A stretch of DNA of 64,000 nucleotides from Streptomyces kronopolitis (GCF_014646275.1 NZ_BMND01000017.1:1-64000); one strand, 5' to 3'; counted from the first letter of the stretch, positions 55,201 to 62,915 are shown. Notes: generated by a model from the letters alone, not told the origin. Made by a program: numbers and translations.

Positions 55201-55252
55201 CCTGGCGGCCCTGCTGGACGACCGGCGGGAGCAGTATCTGGACAAGGGATGA
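52211..55252 (+). CDS. recG: ATP-dependent DNA helicase RecG containing an intein
   Basis: The precursor is 1013 residues; removing the 267-residue intein (306-572) leaves a 746-residue RecG, the usual size. RecG remodels stalled replication forks and Holliday junctions. Visible are the wedge/OB region (residues about 50-150), QGEVGSGK (Walker A, interrupted after the Lys by the intein and resuming with TMVALRAML), DEQHRFGVEQR (motif II), MTATPIPRT (motif III), LVATTVIEVGVNVPNATAMV, and LHQLRGRVGRG (motif VI). GTG 52211 gives the family N-terminus. An intein in the ATP site means the helicase is inactive until spliced. Confidence 0.93.
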   Translation: MAALDEPLKKILGGTTAKVLDEHLGLRTVGDLLHHYPRRYAERGELTRLADLPLDEHVTVVAQVADSRVLKFNGGRGQRLEVTLTDGSGRLRLVFFGKGIHKPHKDLLPGRRAMFAGKVSVFNHKLQLAHPEYALLDGDGADEDGGAEAADAFARQLLPLYPACQQMASWKIAKAVDAVLPSARDAVDPLPAALREGRALVPLPEALLKIHRPESKADIAAARDRLKWDEAFVLQVALARRRRAETQLAAVARRPAAGGILDAFDAELPFTLTDGQQKVSREIFDDLATEHPMHRLLQGEVGSGKAQPLDALVLTPRGFCPMGEMAVGTEVVVPSGEPAVVDGVFPQGEREVWRLVLSDGSTVECDDEHLWIVGSRDTGERVLTTRELRGDLLGPDGRPRWSIAAATPVDLDAGQQRPHDPYPLGRRTAEAGAAAGRLPKASLLAPLKDRLALLQGLMDAGGGTAGAAAVYRAAPGPLAEDLAWLVRSLGGAARPVPVGGGACDVLVELPADYPPFRDGGASGGAGVHPEDGPGIRRTVEAVEHVGRRPVQCISVAHPSHAYVTDHFTVTHNTMVALRAMLGVVDSGGQAAMLAPTEVLAQQHHRSITEMMGELAEGGMLGGAERGTKVVLLTGSMGAAARRRALLDLVTGEAGIVVGTHALIEDTVRFHDLGLVVVDEQHRFGVEQRDALRGKGNSQHEKQTPHLLVMTATPIPRTVAMTVFGDLETSVLDQLPAGRSPIASHVVPAKDKPHFLARAWERVREEVAAGHQGYVVCPRIGDEEEAPGARKKGAKAAAAKESSPEDAAEKRPPLAVLDIAEQLRTGPLAGLRVAVLHGRMAPDDKDGVMRSFAAGELDVLVATTVIEVGVNVPNATAMVIMDADRFGVSQLHQLRGRVGRGAAPGLCLLVSEMPEASPARARLAAVAGTLDGFELSRIDLEQRREGDVLGQAQSGVRSSLRMLAVIEDEEVIAAAREEATALVAADPELTGYPELRIALAALLDDRREQYLDKG
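53126..53926 (+). mobile_element. class 3-type intein in RecG Walker A
   Basis: This in-frame insertion of 267 residues sits exactly between GSGK and T of the Walker A motif. It begins with Ala (AQPLDALVLTPRG), not Cys or Ser, and ends VTHN before a Thr +1 residue. The block B tryptophan (DDEHLW, intein residue 66), block F cysteine (QCISV, residue 247) and block G Thr (VTHN, residue 265) form the Trp-Cys-Thr triplet that defines class 3 inteins, in which the block F cysteine starts splicing. The middle keeps a LAGLIDADG-like LLQGLMDAGG (148-157) whose catalytic second Asp is Gly, so the homing endonuclease is probably dead. Confidence 0.9.
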
Positions 55253-55427
55253 GCGGCGCCGCGGCGGCGGACGGACCGGCTCCGGACGGCCCGGCACCAC
55301 GTGAGATCGATCACCGCCCCCGGCCCCCGGAGCCCCCGGCCGGGCATCCGCGGCCGGCTGACGCCATATCGTGGAGGGCGGAGCCCGCCCGGCTCCTCCC
55401 TGACCCGCGCAACGTAAGGACGGGCCC

Positions 55428-56027
55428 ATGACCCGCGTGATCGCCGGTACGGCCGGCGGCCGCCGCCTGGCCGTACCCCCGGGAAACGGCACCCGGCCGA
55501 CCTCCGACCGGGCGCGTGAGGGCATGTTCTCCACCTGGGAGGCGCTCGACGGACCGCTGTCCGGCGCCCGGGTGCTCGATCTGTACGGCGGCTCCGGCGC
55601 GGTCGGCCTGGAGGCGCTCTCCCGCGGCGCCGCGCACGTCCTGCTGGTCGAGGCCGACGCCCGCGCGGTGCGCACCATCCGCGACAACGTCCGCGCGGTC
55701 GGCCTCCCGGGCGTCGACGTCCGGGCCGCCAAGGCCGAGCAGACCGCCGCCGCACCGCCCCCGGGCGAGCCCTACGACGTCGTCTTCCTGGACCCGCCCT
55801 ACGCGGTGACCGATGCCGATCTTCAGGAGATCCTGATCACACTCCGTGGTCAGGGGTGGCTTGCGGAGCAGGCACTCGTCACCGTGGAGCGCAGCACCCG
55901 AGGCGGCGCCTTCCCCTGGCCGGACGGTTTCGCAGCGATCAAGTCCCGTCGCTACGGCGAGGGGACGCTTTGGTACGGTCGCGCCGCTTCGACGTCCGCC
56001 GCATCGACGTCAGCAAGCGTGTCATGA
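55428..56027 (+). CDS. rsmD: 16S rRNA (guanine(966)-N(2))-methyltransferase RsmD
   Basis: This 199-residue SAM-dependent enzyme methylates G966 of 16S rRNA. It has the Rossmann motif VLDLYGGSGAVGLEALSRGA near residue 48 and the catalytic DPPYAV (near residue 124), with the N-terminal VIAGTAGGRRLAVPPG typical of RsmD. Start ATG 55428. Its stop overlaps an alternative start of coaD, and rsmD-coaD is a conserved bacterial pair. Confidence 0.92.
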   Translation: MTRVIAGTAGGRRLAVPPGNGTRPTSDRAREGMFSTWEALDGPLSGARVLDLYGGSGAVGLEALSRGAAHVLLVEADARAVRTIRDNVRAVGLPGVDVRAAKAEQTAAAPPPGEPYDVVFLDPPYAVTDADLQEILITLRGQGWLAEQALVTVERSTRGGAFPWPDGFAAIKSRRYGEGTLWYGRAASTSAASTSASVS

Positions 56028-56053
56028 CCGGATCGGAGAGCGAGGAACCCGAG

Positions 56054-56536
56054 TTGCGCCGCGCCGTCTGTCCGGGGTCGTTCGACCCCATCACCAACGG
56101 GCACCTGGACATCATCGCCCGTGCCTCCAAGCTGTACGACGTCGTCCACGTCGCCGTGATGATCAACCAGTCCAAGCAGGGGCTGTTCACGGTCGAGGAG
56201 CGGATCGACCTGATCCGCCGGGCCACCGCCGAGTACGGCAACGTGGAGGTCGAGTCCTTCCACGGCCTGCTGGTCGACTTCTGCAAGCAGCGCGACATCC
56301 CCGCGATCGTCAAGGGGCTGCGCGCCGTCAGCGACTTCGACTACGAGCTGCAGATGGCCCAGATGAACAACGGCCTGTCGGGCGTGGAGACCCTCTTCGT
56401 CCCCACCAACCCCACCTACAGCTTCCTCTCCTCCAGCCTCGTCAAGGAGGTTGCCGCCTGGGGCGGTGATGTCTCGCACCTGGTCCCGGGGTTCGTCCTG
56501 GAGGCGCTCACCGAACGCCTGCGGCAGAAGGGCTGA
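56054..56536 (+). CDS. coaD: pantetheine-phosphate adenylyltransferase
   Basis: This enzyme makes dephospho-CoA from phosphopantetheine and ATP. Motifs are RAVCPGSFDPITNGHLDIIA (the HxGH-type nucleotidyl-transferase site) at the N-terminus, KGLRAVSDFDYELQMAQMNN near residue 90, and TNPTYSFLSSSLVKEVA. The TTG at 56054 gives 160 residues, equal to characterised CoaD, and GCGAGGA lies 7 bp upstream. An in-frame ATG at 56024 overlaps the rsmD stop (ATGA) and would add 10 residues; both are possible. Confidence 0.92.
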   Translation: MRRAVCPGSFDPITNGHLDIIARASKLYDVVHVAVMINQSKQGLFTVEERIDLIRRATAEYGNVEVESFHGLLVDFCKQRDIPAIVKGLRAVSDFDYELQMAQMNNGLSGVETLFVPTNPTYSFLSSSLVKEVAAWGGDVSHLVPGFVLEALTERLRQKG

Positions 56537-56663
56537 GACCGGGCCGGGCGCGGCGGCCGCGATGCCCCACTGAACGGGCGTCAGGTGGTGTCGGGGCGGT
56601 GGCGCGTGGCCGTACAGTCGTCCCGTTCCCCCGTTCCAACCCTGCAGGGAGTGGCGAGTCCAG

Positions 56664-57821
56664 GTGGACGTGCAGAAGAAGCTCGACGACATCGTCGCGA
56701 CCGTCGGCGGTGCCCGGTCCATGCCCATGTCGGCCTCGTGCGTGGTCAACCGCGCCGAGCTGCTCGCCATGCTGGAGGAGGTGCGCGCCGCGCTCCCGGG
56801 CTCGCTCGCGCAGGCGCAGGAGCTGCTCGGCGGCCGGGAGCAGATGGTCGAGGAGGCGCGGGCCGAGGCGGAGCGGATCATCGAGACCGCGCACGCCCAG
56901 CGCGGCTCGCTGATCTCCGACACCGAGGTCGCCCGGCAGTCCCAGGACGAGGCGGACCGGATCCTCGCGGAGGCCCGCCGAGAGGCCGAGGAGATCCGCG
57001 CCGAGGCCGACGACTACGTCGACAGCAAGCTCGCCAATTTCGAGGTCGTGCTGACCAAGACCATCGGGTCGGTCGACCGCGGCCGCGAGAAGCTGCTCGG
57101 CCGCGGCCCGGACCTCGACGACCAGGGCTACCCCGACGAGGACGGCACCCGGGCCCCGGAGCGCAGCTCCGACCCGGAGACCCTCCGGCAGCGCGCCGAC
57201 GCCTACGTGGACGCCAAGTTCGGCGCGTTCCAGGCGGTGCTGACCAAGACGCTGGAGGCGGTCGGCCGGGGCCGCGACAAGCTCCAGGGCGCCCGCGCGA
57301 TCGACGAGCTGGCCCTGCACCTGGCGGCGCAGGACGACCCGCGGTCCGGGCAGCCGCAGGCCGACGCCGAGTACCTCGCCGGCCTGGCGGGGATCGCCGC
57401 CGACCGCGAGCCGCAGCCGCCCCAGGCACCCCCGATGCCGCAGGCGCCGCCGCAGCCCGTGATGCCCCAGGAGCACCAGCAGCCCCTCCAGCCCCAGCTT
57501 CAGCAGCAGGGCTACTACACGGACCCGGCGGCCTACCCCCAGCAGGACGTCTACGGCTACCAGCAGCCCGCGCAGGACCCGTACGCCCCGCAGCACCACG
57601 ACCCCTACGGCTACGACTGGCAGCAGCAGGCCCAGCAGCAGGGCTACGACCCGAACGCCTACCTCGGGCAGCAGATGCCGCAGCAGCAGGTGCCCCAGCA
57701 GCCCCAGCACGCCCCGCACGGCCACGCGGCGCAGCCCGGCGCGCTGGACGAGACCAGCCTCTTCGACACCAGCATGATCGACCTGGACCAGCTCCGGCAG
57801 TACGAGGAGGGGCGCCAGTAG
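56664..57821 (+). CDS. DivIVA-domain cell division protein, SepIVA-like
   Basis: This 385-residue protein starts at GTG 56664 and has a coiled-coil N-terminal half (residues 1-225) rich in Glu/Arg/Ala heptads (EAERIIETAHAQRGSLISDT, EARREAEEIRAEADDYVDSK). The C-terminal half is a disordered Gln/Pro/Tyr-rich tail. Position after coaD matches mycobacterial SepIVA, a DivIVA-domain septation protein; the long Gln/Pro tail is an added feature. Two similar coiled blocks (YVDSKLANFEVVLTKTIGSV, YVDAKFGAFQAVLTKTLEAV) indicate an internal duplication. Confidence 0.8.
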   Translation: MDVQKKLDDIVATVGGARSMPMSASCVVNRAELLAMLEEVRAALPGSLAQAQELLGGREQMVEEARAEAERIIETAHAQRGSLISDTEVARQSQDEADRILAEARREAEEIRAEADDYVDSKLANFEVVLTKTIGSVDRGREKLLGRGPDLDDQGYPDEDGTRAPERSSDPETLRQRADAYVDAKFGAFQAVLTKTLEAVGRGRDKLQGARAIDELALHLAAQDDPRSGQPQADAEYLAGLAGIAADREPQPPQAPPMPQAPPQPVMPQEHQQPLQPQLQQQGYYTDPAAYPQQDVYGYQQPAQDPYAPQHHDPYGYDWQQQAQQQGYDPNAYLGQQMPQQQVPQQPQHAPHGHAAQPGALDETSLFDTSMIDLDQLRQYEEGRQ

Positions 57822-57908
57822 GCCCCGCGGCCCGCGGCCCGCACTCCGGCCGGAAGCGGATTGGGCCTATCGGGGCCCGTCCAGTATCCTGGCTCTTCGG
57901 TCGCGCGT

Positions 57909-58616
57909 ATGTCCGCGATCACTGCTGCCCGGAATCCCAGCTCTGGGATTCAGGCGGCACGCAATCCCCGTAGAAAGCAGGAAGCCATCAACGCCCGCCT
58001 CGACCACCGTTCCCCTCTCGTGTTCGATACGCGCGAGCTGGGCCGGCGTCCCGGTGCGCTGAAGAGGGCCTCCCGCTCCGTCGAGGCCCCCCGGGACCTC
58101 GGCAACGAGGTCATCGGTGTGCCCGAGGGCGCGTCGATCGAGCTCGACCTCCGCCTGGAGTCGGTCATGGACGGGGTGCTTGTCACAGGCACCGGCCGTG
58201 CAACCGTCACGGGGGAGTGCGTAAGGTGTCTGGAGCCGCTGGAGCGAGAGCTCGACGCGGATTTCCAGGAGATGTTCGCCTACCCCGACGCCGACGCCAG
58301 GGTCCATGAGGACGCCGGCGACGACGCCGAGGACGAGGAGGACACCCTCTTCCTCGAGGACGACCTGTTCGACCTCGAACCCGTGCTGCGTGATGCGGTG
58401 GTGCTCGCACTGCCGATGCAGCCGGTGTGCCAGGACGACTGCCCGGGCCTGTGCTCCGACTGCGGAGTGCGGCTCGCGGACGACCCGGACCACCACCACG
58501 ACGCCGTCGACATCCGTTGGGCGGCACTGCAGGGACTCGCCGGGACCGCCAAGGACGGCGAGAAGGACAACATGGGCGGCGCCGAAGCGGGCGTCGACGA
58601 GAAGCAGGAGAAGTAG
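57909..58616 (+). CDS. DUF177 (YceD-like) protein, rpmF-linked
   Basis: This protein of the YceD family is linked to 23S rRNA and L32 supply. It has LDHRSPLVFDTRELGRRPGA, ECVRCLEPLERELDADFQEM near residue 100, an acidic stretch, and a Cys cluster (CQDDCPGLCSDCG) near residue 178 likely to bind zinc. The ATG at 57909 gives 235 residues. Homology begins only at an ATC (57987) where relatives usually have M-N-A/T-R-L-D-H-R, so the true start may be that ATC; the extra upstream codons run through a palindrome. rpmF follows 2 bp after the stop. Confidence 0.8.
   Translation: MSAITAARNPSSGIQAARNPRRKQEAINARLDHRSPLVFDTRELGRRPGALKRASRSVEAPRDLGNEVIGVPEGASIELDLRLESVMDGVLVTGTGRATVTGECVRCLEPLERELDADFQEMFAYPDADARVHEDAGDDAEDEEDTLFLEDDLFDLEPVLRDAVVLALPMQPVCQDDCPGLCSDCGVRLADDPDHHHDAVDIRWAALQGLAGTAKDGEKDNMGGAEAGVDEKQEK
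57932..57951. promoter_or_regulatory. palindrome in the 5' part of the DUF177 gene
   Basis: GAATCCCAG-CT-CTGGGATTC has perfect nine-base arms. It lies between the first ATG and the homology-supported start, so it may be part of an untranslated leader controlling the DUF177-rpmF unit, as an operator or an RNA hairpin. Confidence 0.5.
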
Positions 58617-58618
58617 CC

Positions 58619-58792
58619 GTGGCTGTTCCGAAGCGGAAGATGTCGCGCAGCAACACGCGCCACCGCCGGTCGCAGTGGAAGGCTGCGGTCCCCACCCTGG
58701 TGGCGTGCGAGCGCTGCCACGAGCCGAAGCAGCAGCACATCGCGTGCCCGAGCTGCGGCACCTACAACAAGCGCCAGGTCCTCGAGGTCTGA
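58619..58792 (+). CDS. rpmF: 50S ribosomal protein L32
   Basis: This 57-residue protein (MAVPKRKMSRSNTRHRRSQW at the N-terminus) has a zinc ribbon CERC/CPSC. GTG 58619 is 2 bp after the DUF177 stop. It is the zinc-binding form. rnc begins 7 bp downstream, so DUF177, L32 and RNase III are co-transcribed. Confidence 0.96.
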   Translation: MAVPKRKMSRSNTRHRRSQWKAAVPTLVACERCHEPKQQHIACPSCGTYNKRQVLEV

Positions 58793-58799
58793 GCGGCTG

Positions 58800-59675
58800 G
58801 TGACAGGCTCCGTGTCTAGCCCCAAGAAGGCGCAAGACGCCAATTCGACTTCCCGCACACGCGGGGATGAACCGACTCCGGCGGACACGGCCTCGTCCCA
58901 CACGCTTCTGGAAGGGCGGCTCGGGTACAAGCTCGAGACCGCCCTTCTGGTGCGTGCGCTGACGCACCGCTCGTTCGCATACGAGAACGGCGGTCTGCCC
59001 ACCAACGAGCGGCTCGAATTCCTCGGGGATTCGGTGCTCGGCCTGGTGGTCACGGACACGCTGTACCGCATCCACCCCGATCTCCCGGAAGGCCAGCTGG
59101 CCAAGCTCCGGGCCGCGGTGGTCAACTCGCGTGCGCTTGCCGAGGTGGGCCGCGGCCTCGACCTCGGCGCCTTCATCCGCCTCGGACGGGGCGAAGAGGG
59201 CACGGGCGGCCGGGACAAGGCCTCCATCCTCGCCGACACCCTTGAAGCGGTGATCGGCGCGGTCTATCTCGACCAGGGTCTCGACGCGGCGGGTGAGCTG
59301 GTGCACCGGCTCTTCGACCCGCTGATCGAGAAGTCCTCCAGCCTGGGCGCCGGCCTGGACTGGAAGACGAGCCTCCAGGAACTCACCGCGACCGAGGGTC
59401 TCGGCGTCCCGGAGTACCTGGTCACCGAGACCGGCCCGGACCACGAGAAGACCTTCACTGCTGCTGCCCGCGTCGGTGGTGTCTCGTACGGCACCGGCAC
59501 CGGCCGCAGCAAGAAGGAAGCCGAGCAGCAGGCGGCGGAGTCCGCGTGGCGTGCGATCCGCGCCGCGGCGGACGAGGCGGCCAAGGCGGCGGCTTCCGGC
59601 GACGAGGAGTCGCCAGCACCCGGTCGGCCCGACGCGGCCCCGGCCGCCGGCGACAGCCCGTCGTCGGCACACTGA
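58800..59675 (+). CDS. rnc: ribonuclease III (AbsB)
   Basis: This 291-residue endonuclease cleaves double-stranded RNA and processes rRNA. The catalytic signature NERLEFLGDSVLGLVVTD (near residue 68) and the Glu in DTLEAVIGAVYLDQG are present, followed by a C-terminal dsRNA-binding domain (DWKTSLQELTATEGLGVPEY, GRSKKEAEQQAAESAW) and an Ala/Pro tail. In Streptomyces the gene is absB, a global regulator of antibiotic synthesis. GTG 58800 is used; GTG 58812 is an alternative. Confidence 0.93.
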   Translation: MTGSVSSPKKAQDANSTSRTRGDEPTPADTASSHTLLEGRLGYKLETALLVRALTHRSFAYENGGLPTNERLEFLGDSVLGLVVTDTLYRIHPDLPEGQLAKLRAAVVNSRALAEVGRGLDLGAFIRLGRGEEGTGGRDKASILADTLEAVIGAVYLDQGLDAAGELVHRLFDPLIEKSSSLGAGLDWKTSLQELTATEGLGVPEYLVTETGPDHEKTFTAAARVGGVSYGTGTGRSKKEAEQQAAESAWRAIRAAADEAAKAAASGDEESPAPGRPDAAPAAGDSPSSAH

Positions 59676-59684
59676 AACCCCGCT

Positions 59685-59730
59685 TCTGACCCCTTCCGGG
59701 CGGCCCCGCGCCGCTCCGGACGGGGTCAGA
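59685..59730 (+). terminator. terminator after rnc
   Basis: TCTGACCCC / GGGGTCAGA arms plus an inner TCCGG / CCGGA pair, followed by a short T-run (TTTT) 4 bp on. It lies 10 bp after the stop. Confidence 0.8.
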
Positions 59731-59767
59731 GGTCTTTTCGCCGCCACCGTTCCCGAGGAGCCCCGCC

Positions 59768-60694
59768 GTGCCCGAGCTGCCCGAGGTCGAGGTCGTACGC
59801 CGCGGACTGGAGCGCTGGGTCGGCGGCCGCACGATCGACGCCGTCGAGGTACGCCACCCCCGCGCGATCCGCCGGCACACCGCCGGCGCGGCCGACTTCG
59901 CGGCCCGGCTGACGGGACTGCGCCTCGGGGCCGCCCGCCGGCGCGGCAAGTACCTCTGGCTCCCGGTGACCGGCGGCGGCCCGGCGGCCCAGACCGCCGC
60001 CGAGGGCCTCCCCCCGATGGCCACCCCGTCCGTCACCCACGGGCTGGCGATCCTCGCCCACCTCGGCATGAGCGGCCAGCTGCTGGTCCAGCCCGAGGGC
60101 GCCCCCGACGAGAAGCACCTGCGGATCCGGCTGGGCTTCGCCGACGCCCTGGGCACCGAGCTCCGCTTCGTCGACCAGCGCACCTTCGGCGGCCTCTCGC
60201 TGCACGACACCGTCCCCGGCGACCCCGACCAGCTGCCCGACGTGATCGCGCACATCGCCCGCGACCCGCTGGACCCCGCCTTCGACGACGCCGCCTTCCA
60301 CACCGCGCTGCGCCGCCGCCGGACCACCATCAAGCGGGCGCTGCTCGACCAGACGCTGATCAGCGGCGTCGGCAACATCTACGCCGACGAGGCGCTGTGG
60401 CGCAGCAGACTCCACTACGAGCGGCCGACCGCCACCTTCACCAAGCCGCGCACCGCCGAACTCCTCGGCCACGTACGGGACGTGATGAACGCCGCGCTCG
60501 CCGTCGGCGGCACCAGCTTCGACAGCCTCTACGTCAACGTCAACGGGGAGTCCGGCTACTTCGACCGCTCCCTGGACGCCTACGGCCGCGAGGGCGAACC
60601 CTGCGGCCGCTGCGGCACGCCCATCCGCCGCCGTCCCTGGATGAACCGCTCCAGCTACTTCTGCCCCCGCTGCCAGCGGCCGCCGCGGGCCTGA
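59768..60694 (+). CDS. mutM: formamidopyrimidine-DNA glycosylase
   Basis: This 308-residue bifunctional glycosylase/lyase removes 8-oxoguanine and formamidopyrimidines. It has the catalytic PELPEVEVVRRGLE start with Pro2 as nucleophile and Glu3, the helix-two-turn-helix near SGVGNIYADEALWRS, and a C-terminal zinc finger (CGRCGTPI ... CPRCQ). GTG 59768 follows GAGG; initiation at GTG still gives Met before Pro. The gene follows rnc as in many actinobacteria. Confidence 0.95.
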   Translation: MPELPEVEVVRRGLERWVGGRTIDAVEVRHPRAIRRHTAGAADFAARLTGLRLGAARRRGKYLWLPVTGGGPAAQTAAEGLPPMATPSVTHGLAILAHLGMSGQLLVQPEGAPDEKHLRIRLGFADALGTELRFVDQRTFGGLSLHDTVPGDPDQLPDVIAHIARDPLDPAFDDAAFHTALRRRRTTIKRALLDQTLISGVGNIYADEALWRSRLHYERPTATFTKPRTAELLGHVRDVMNAALAVGGTSFDSLYVNVNGESGYFDRSLDAYGREGEPCGRCGTPIRRRPWMNRSSYFCPRCQRPPRA

Positions 60695-60716
60695 GCGCGG
60701 GGCGCGGGCGGGCGGT

Positions 60717-61142
60717 TCAGCCGGCGGTGTGCCGGGCGTCGTAGTGCTCCCGGGCCGCGAGGACCTGCGGCATGCGGTCCTCCACCAGGTCGATCAGCAG
60801 CCGCAGTTGGCGCGCGACCTGGTTCCCCAGGGGCGTCAGCGCGTAATCCACCCGGGGCGGGTTGGACTGCTGCGCCTCGCGGTGCACCAGCCCGTCGCGC
60901 TCCAGCGCGTGCAGGGTCTGCGCCAGCATCTTCTCGCTGACCCCTTCGACCCGGCGCCGCAGCTCGTTGAAGCGGAAGGTCCCGTCGAGCAGCGCGCCCA
61001 GCGTCAGGCTGCCCCACCGGTCGGTGATGTGCTTGAGCGCCTCACGCGACGGGCACTCGCGCGCGAACACGTCATACGCCAGGTCGTCCGGACAGCCGGG
61101 GGCGGATTCCCCGGCCGTCGCGGCACTGCTCTCGATCGCCAT
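60717..61142 (-). CDS. HxlR-family transcriptional regulator
   Basis: This 141-residue winged-helix regulator has the HxlR cysteine CPSREALKHITDRWGSLTLG near residue 30 (redox or formaldehyde-sensing position in several family members) and the recognition helix region GVSEKMLAQTLHALERDGLV. It diverges from a flavodoxin-fold quinone reductase gene and an inverted repeat lies between them. This pairing is typical of HxlR proteins controlling a neighbouring redox enzyme in response to quinone or electrophile stress. Confidence 0.88.
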   Translation of the reverse strand: MAIESSAATAGESAPGCPDDLAYDVFARECPSREALKHITDRWGSLTLGALLDGTFRFNELRRRVEGVSEKMLAQTLHALERDGLVHREAQQSNPPRVDYALTPLGNQVARQLRLLIDLVEDRMPQVLAAREHYDARHTAG

Positions 61143-61164
61143 GGGGACACCATACGCCCGCGCA

Positions 61165-61202
61165 GCGCTAACTTATGGGTTGCGCTTTCTAAAAGTTAGT
61201 GC
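61165..61202. promoter_or_regulatory. inverted repeat between HxlR and flavodoxin genes
   Basis: GCGCTAACTT (61165-61174) and AAGTTAGTGC (61193-61202) match inversely at nine of ten bases with an 18-bp spacer. This places an HxlR dimer site between the divergent genes (starts at 61142 and 61278). Confidence 0.6.
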
Positions 61203-61277
61203 TTCTCTTTTCCTCATCGCAGCCGACGCTCCCGGGCACCGACCGCCCCGGGATGCCGTGATCTGGAGGAGAACACC

Positions 61278-61883
61278 GTGACCACCCCTGCCCTGCCCGC
61301 CCCCGTCGTCTCCATCGCCCACCACTCCGGCTTCGGCCACACCGCCGTACTGGCCGAGGCCGTGCGGGACGCGGCCGCCGCGGCGGGCGCCACCGTCCAC
61401 CTGATCAAGGTCGACGAGATCACCGAGGCGCAGTGGGAGCAGCTCGACGCCTCCGACGCGATCGTCTTCGGCTCACCGACCTACATGGGCACGGCCTCCG
61501 GCGCCTTCCACACCTTCGCCGAGGCGACCGCCAAGCGCTGGGCCACCCGCGCCTGGCAGGACAAGCTCGCGGCAGGCTTCACCAACTCCGCCTCCAAGAG
61601 CGGCGACAAGCTGCACACCCTGCAGTTCTTCACCGTGCTCGCCGCCCAGCACGGCATGAGCTGGGTCAGCCTCAACCTGCTGCCCGGCTGGAACTCCTCC
61701 ACCGCCTCCGAGAACGACCTGAACCGCCTGGGCTTCTTCCTGGGGGCCGGTGCCCAGTCGCCCAACGACCAGGGGGCCGAGGGCGTCCACAAGGCCGACA
61801 TCGCCACCGCCGAGCACCTCGGGCGCCGGATCGCCGAGCAGGCACGCATCTTCGCCGCCGGCCGGGCCGCCCTCGCCGCCTGA
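61278..61883 (+). CDS. flavodoxin-like NAD(P)H:quinone oxidoreductase family protein
   Basis: This 201-residue protein has a WrbA/flavodoxin fold: the FMN phosphate loop SIAHHSGFGHTAVLAEAV near residue 12, FGSPTYMGTASGAFHTFAEA near residue 63, and GFTNSASKSGDKLHTLQFFT near residue 99. It likely reduces quinones by two electrons with NAD(P)H. GTG 61278 follows GGAGGAG. It diverges from the HxlR regulator, which probably represses it. Confidence 0.87.
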   Translation: MTTPALPAPVVSIAHHSGFGHTAVLAEAVRDAAAAAGATVHLIKVDEITEAQWEQLDASDAIVFGSPTYMGTASGAFHTFAEATAKRWATRAWQDKLAAGFTNSASKSGDKLHTLQFFTVLAAQHGMSWVSLNLLPGWNSSTASENDLNRLGFFLGAGAQSPNDQGAEGVHKADIATAEHLGRRIAEQARIFAAGRAALAA

Positions 61884-61922
61884 CGGGCCGCCACCGAACC
61901 GGCTACCCGCCGGTGCACGCAG

Positions 61923-61968
61923 GACGCCCGCCCCGCGCCGTGACGGATCACGGCGTGGGGCGGGCGTC
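61923..61968. terminator. terminator between flavodoxin and CAP genes
   Basis: GACGCCCGCCCCGCGCCGTGA / TCACGGCGTGGGGCGGGCGTC arms, with one G-T pair, sit between convergent genes. Confidence 0.8.
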
Positions 61969-61994
61969 TCCCGTGGTGGTGGGGCCGTCCCCGG

Positions 61995-62915
61995 CTAGAA
62001 CCCGAAGTCCTGCGTCCACCACGGGCCGCCCGGCCCGAAGTGGGCGCCGACGCCCAGGGTCTTGTACTCGCAGTTGAGGATGTTGGCGCGGTGCCCGGGG
62101 CTCTTCATCCAGGAGTCCATGACGGCCCGGGCGTCGGCCTGGCCGCGGGCGATGTTCTCGCCGCCCAGGTCGGGGACGCCCGCGGCCCGGGCGCGGTCCC
62201 AGGGGGAGTCCCCGTCCGGGTCGGTGTGGCCGAAGAAGCCGCGCCGGGCCATGTCGTCGCTGAACCGCTGCGCCAGACCGGTCAGTTCCCCGTCCGCCGC
62301 CACCGGCGAGCAGCCCGCCCGGTCGCGCTCCTGATTGACCAGGGACAGCACCTGGGACGCGGCGGAGGACCCCGCACCGGCCTTCTTCGACGGCGCCGCG
62401 GAGCGCTCGGGCGCGGCGGCGGACGACGGCCCGGCGGGCCGGTGCGGCGCGGGTCCGCCGGTGGGGAAGGCGGACGACTGGTGCGGCGCGGGGGACGTCG
62501 GAGCGGTGGTGGGGGAGGAGGGGCGGCCGGTGCCGGGAGCCGCGGGGCGCGAGCCGCCGCGGCTCGCCTCGTGGCCGGCCCGGTCGCCCGGGTCCGCGGA
62601 GCCGCCGGCCGGCGGCGCGGTGGCCTCCGGCAGCGCGTCCGCCCGGGCGCGGTCGCCCTGATCGCCGCCGGCGCCGCCGTCGAGTTCGCCGTGGCCGGGG
62701 ATCAGCCCGGAGGCGGCCGCCACCGCGCCCATCGCCACCGCGGCCGAGACGCAGAGCAGTCCGGCGCGCACCGAGGCCGTTTCGCGGCCGCGCCCCGCGC
62801 GATGACCGCGCCGCCGGGCGGCGGACGCCTCGATGTGCACTGCCGTCGGAGCGTCACCATGCCCCGCACCAGGGGCTTCAGGGGCTGGGGGAGCAGAGCG
62901 TCGATGGCGGCCCAT
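61995..62915 (-). CDS. secreted or anchored CAP (SCP)-domain protein
   Basis: This 306-residue protein has an Arg-rich cytoplasmic N-terminus, a hydrophobic segment (VRAGLLCVSAAVAMGAVAAA, residues about 49-70), a 100-residue Ala/Pro/Ser/Thr linker, and a C-terminal CAP domain (SQVLSLVNQERDRAGCSPVA, GFFGHTDPDGDSPWDRARAA, SPGHRANILNCEYKTLGVGA; residues 185-306). This resembles bacterial YkwD-type proteins exposed on the surface. The ATG at 62915 is the first good start. Function of the domain is not known; candidate cell-wall role. Confidence 0.85.
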   Translation of the reverse strand: MGRHRRSAPPAPEAPGAGHGDAPTAVHIEASAARRRGHRAGRGRETASVRAGLLCVSAAVAMGAVAAASGLIPGHGELDGGAGGDQGDRARADALPEATAPPAGGSADPGDRAGHEASRGGSRPAAPGTGRPSSPTTAPTSPAPHQSSAFPTGGPAPHRPAGPSSAAAPERSAAPSKKAGAGSSAASQVLSLVNQERDRAGCSPVAADGELTGLAQRFSDDMARRGFFGHTDPDGDSPWDRARAAGVPDLGGENIARGQADARAVMDSWMKSPGHRANILNCEYKTLGVGAHFGPGGPWWTQDFGF

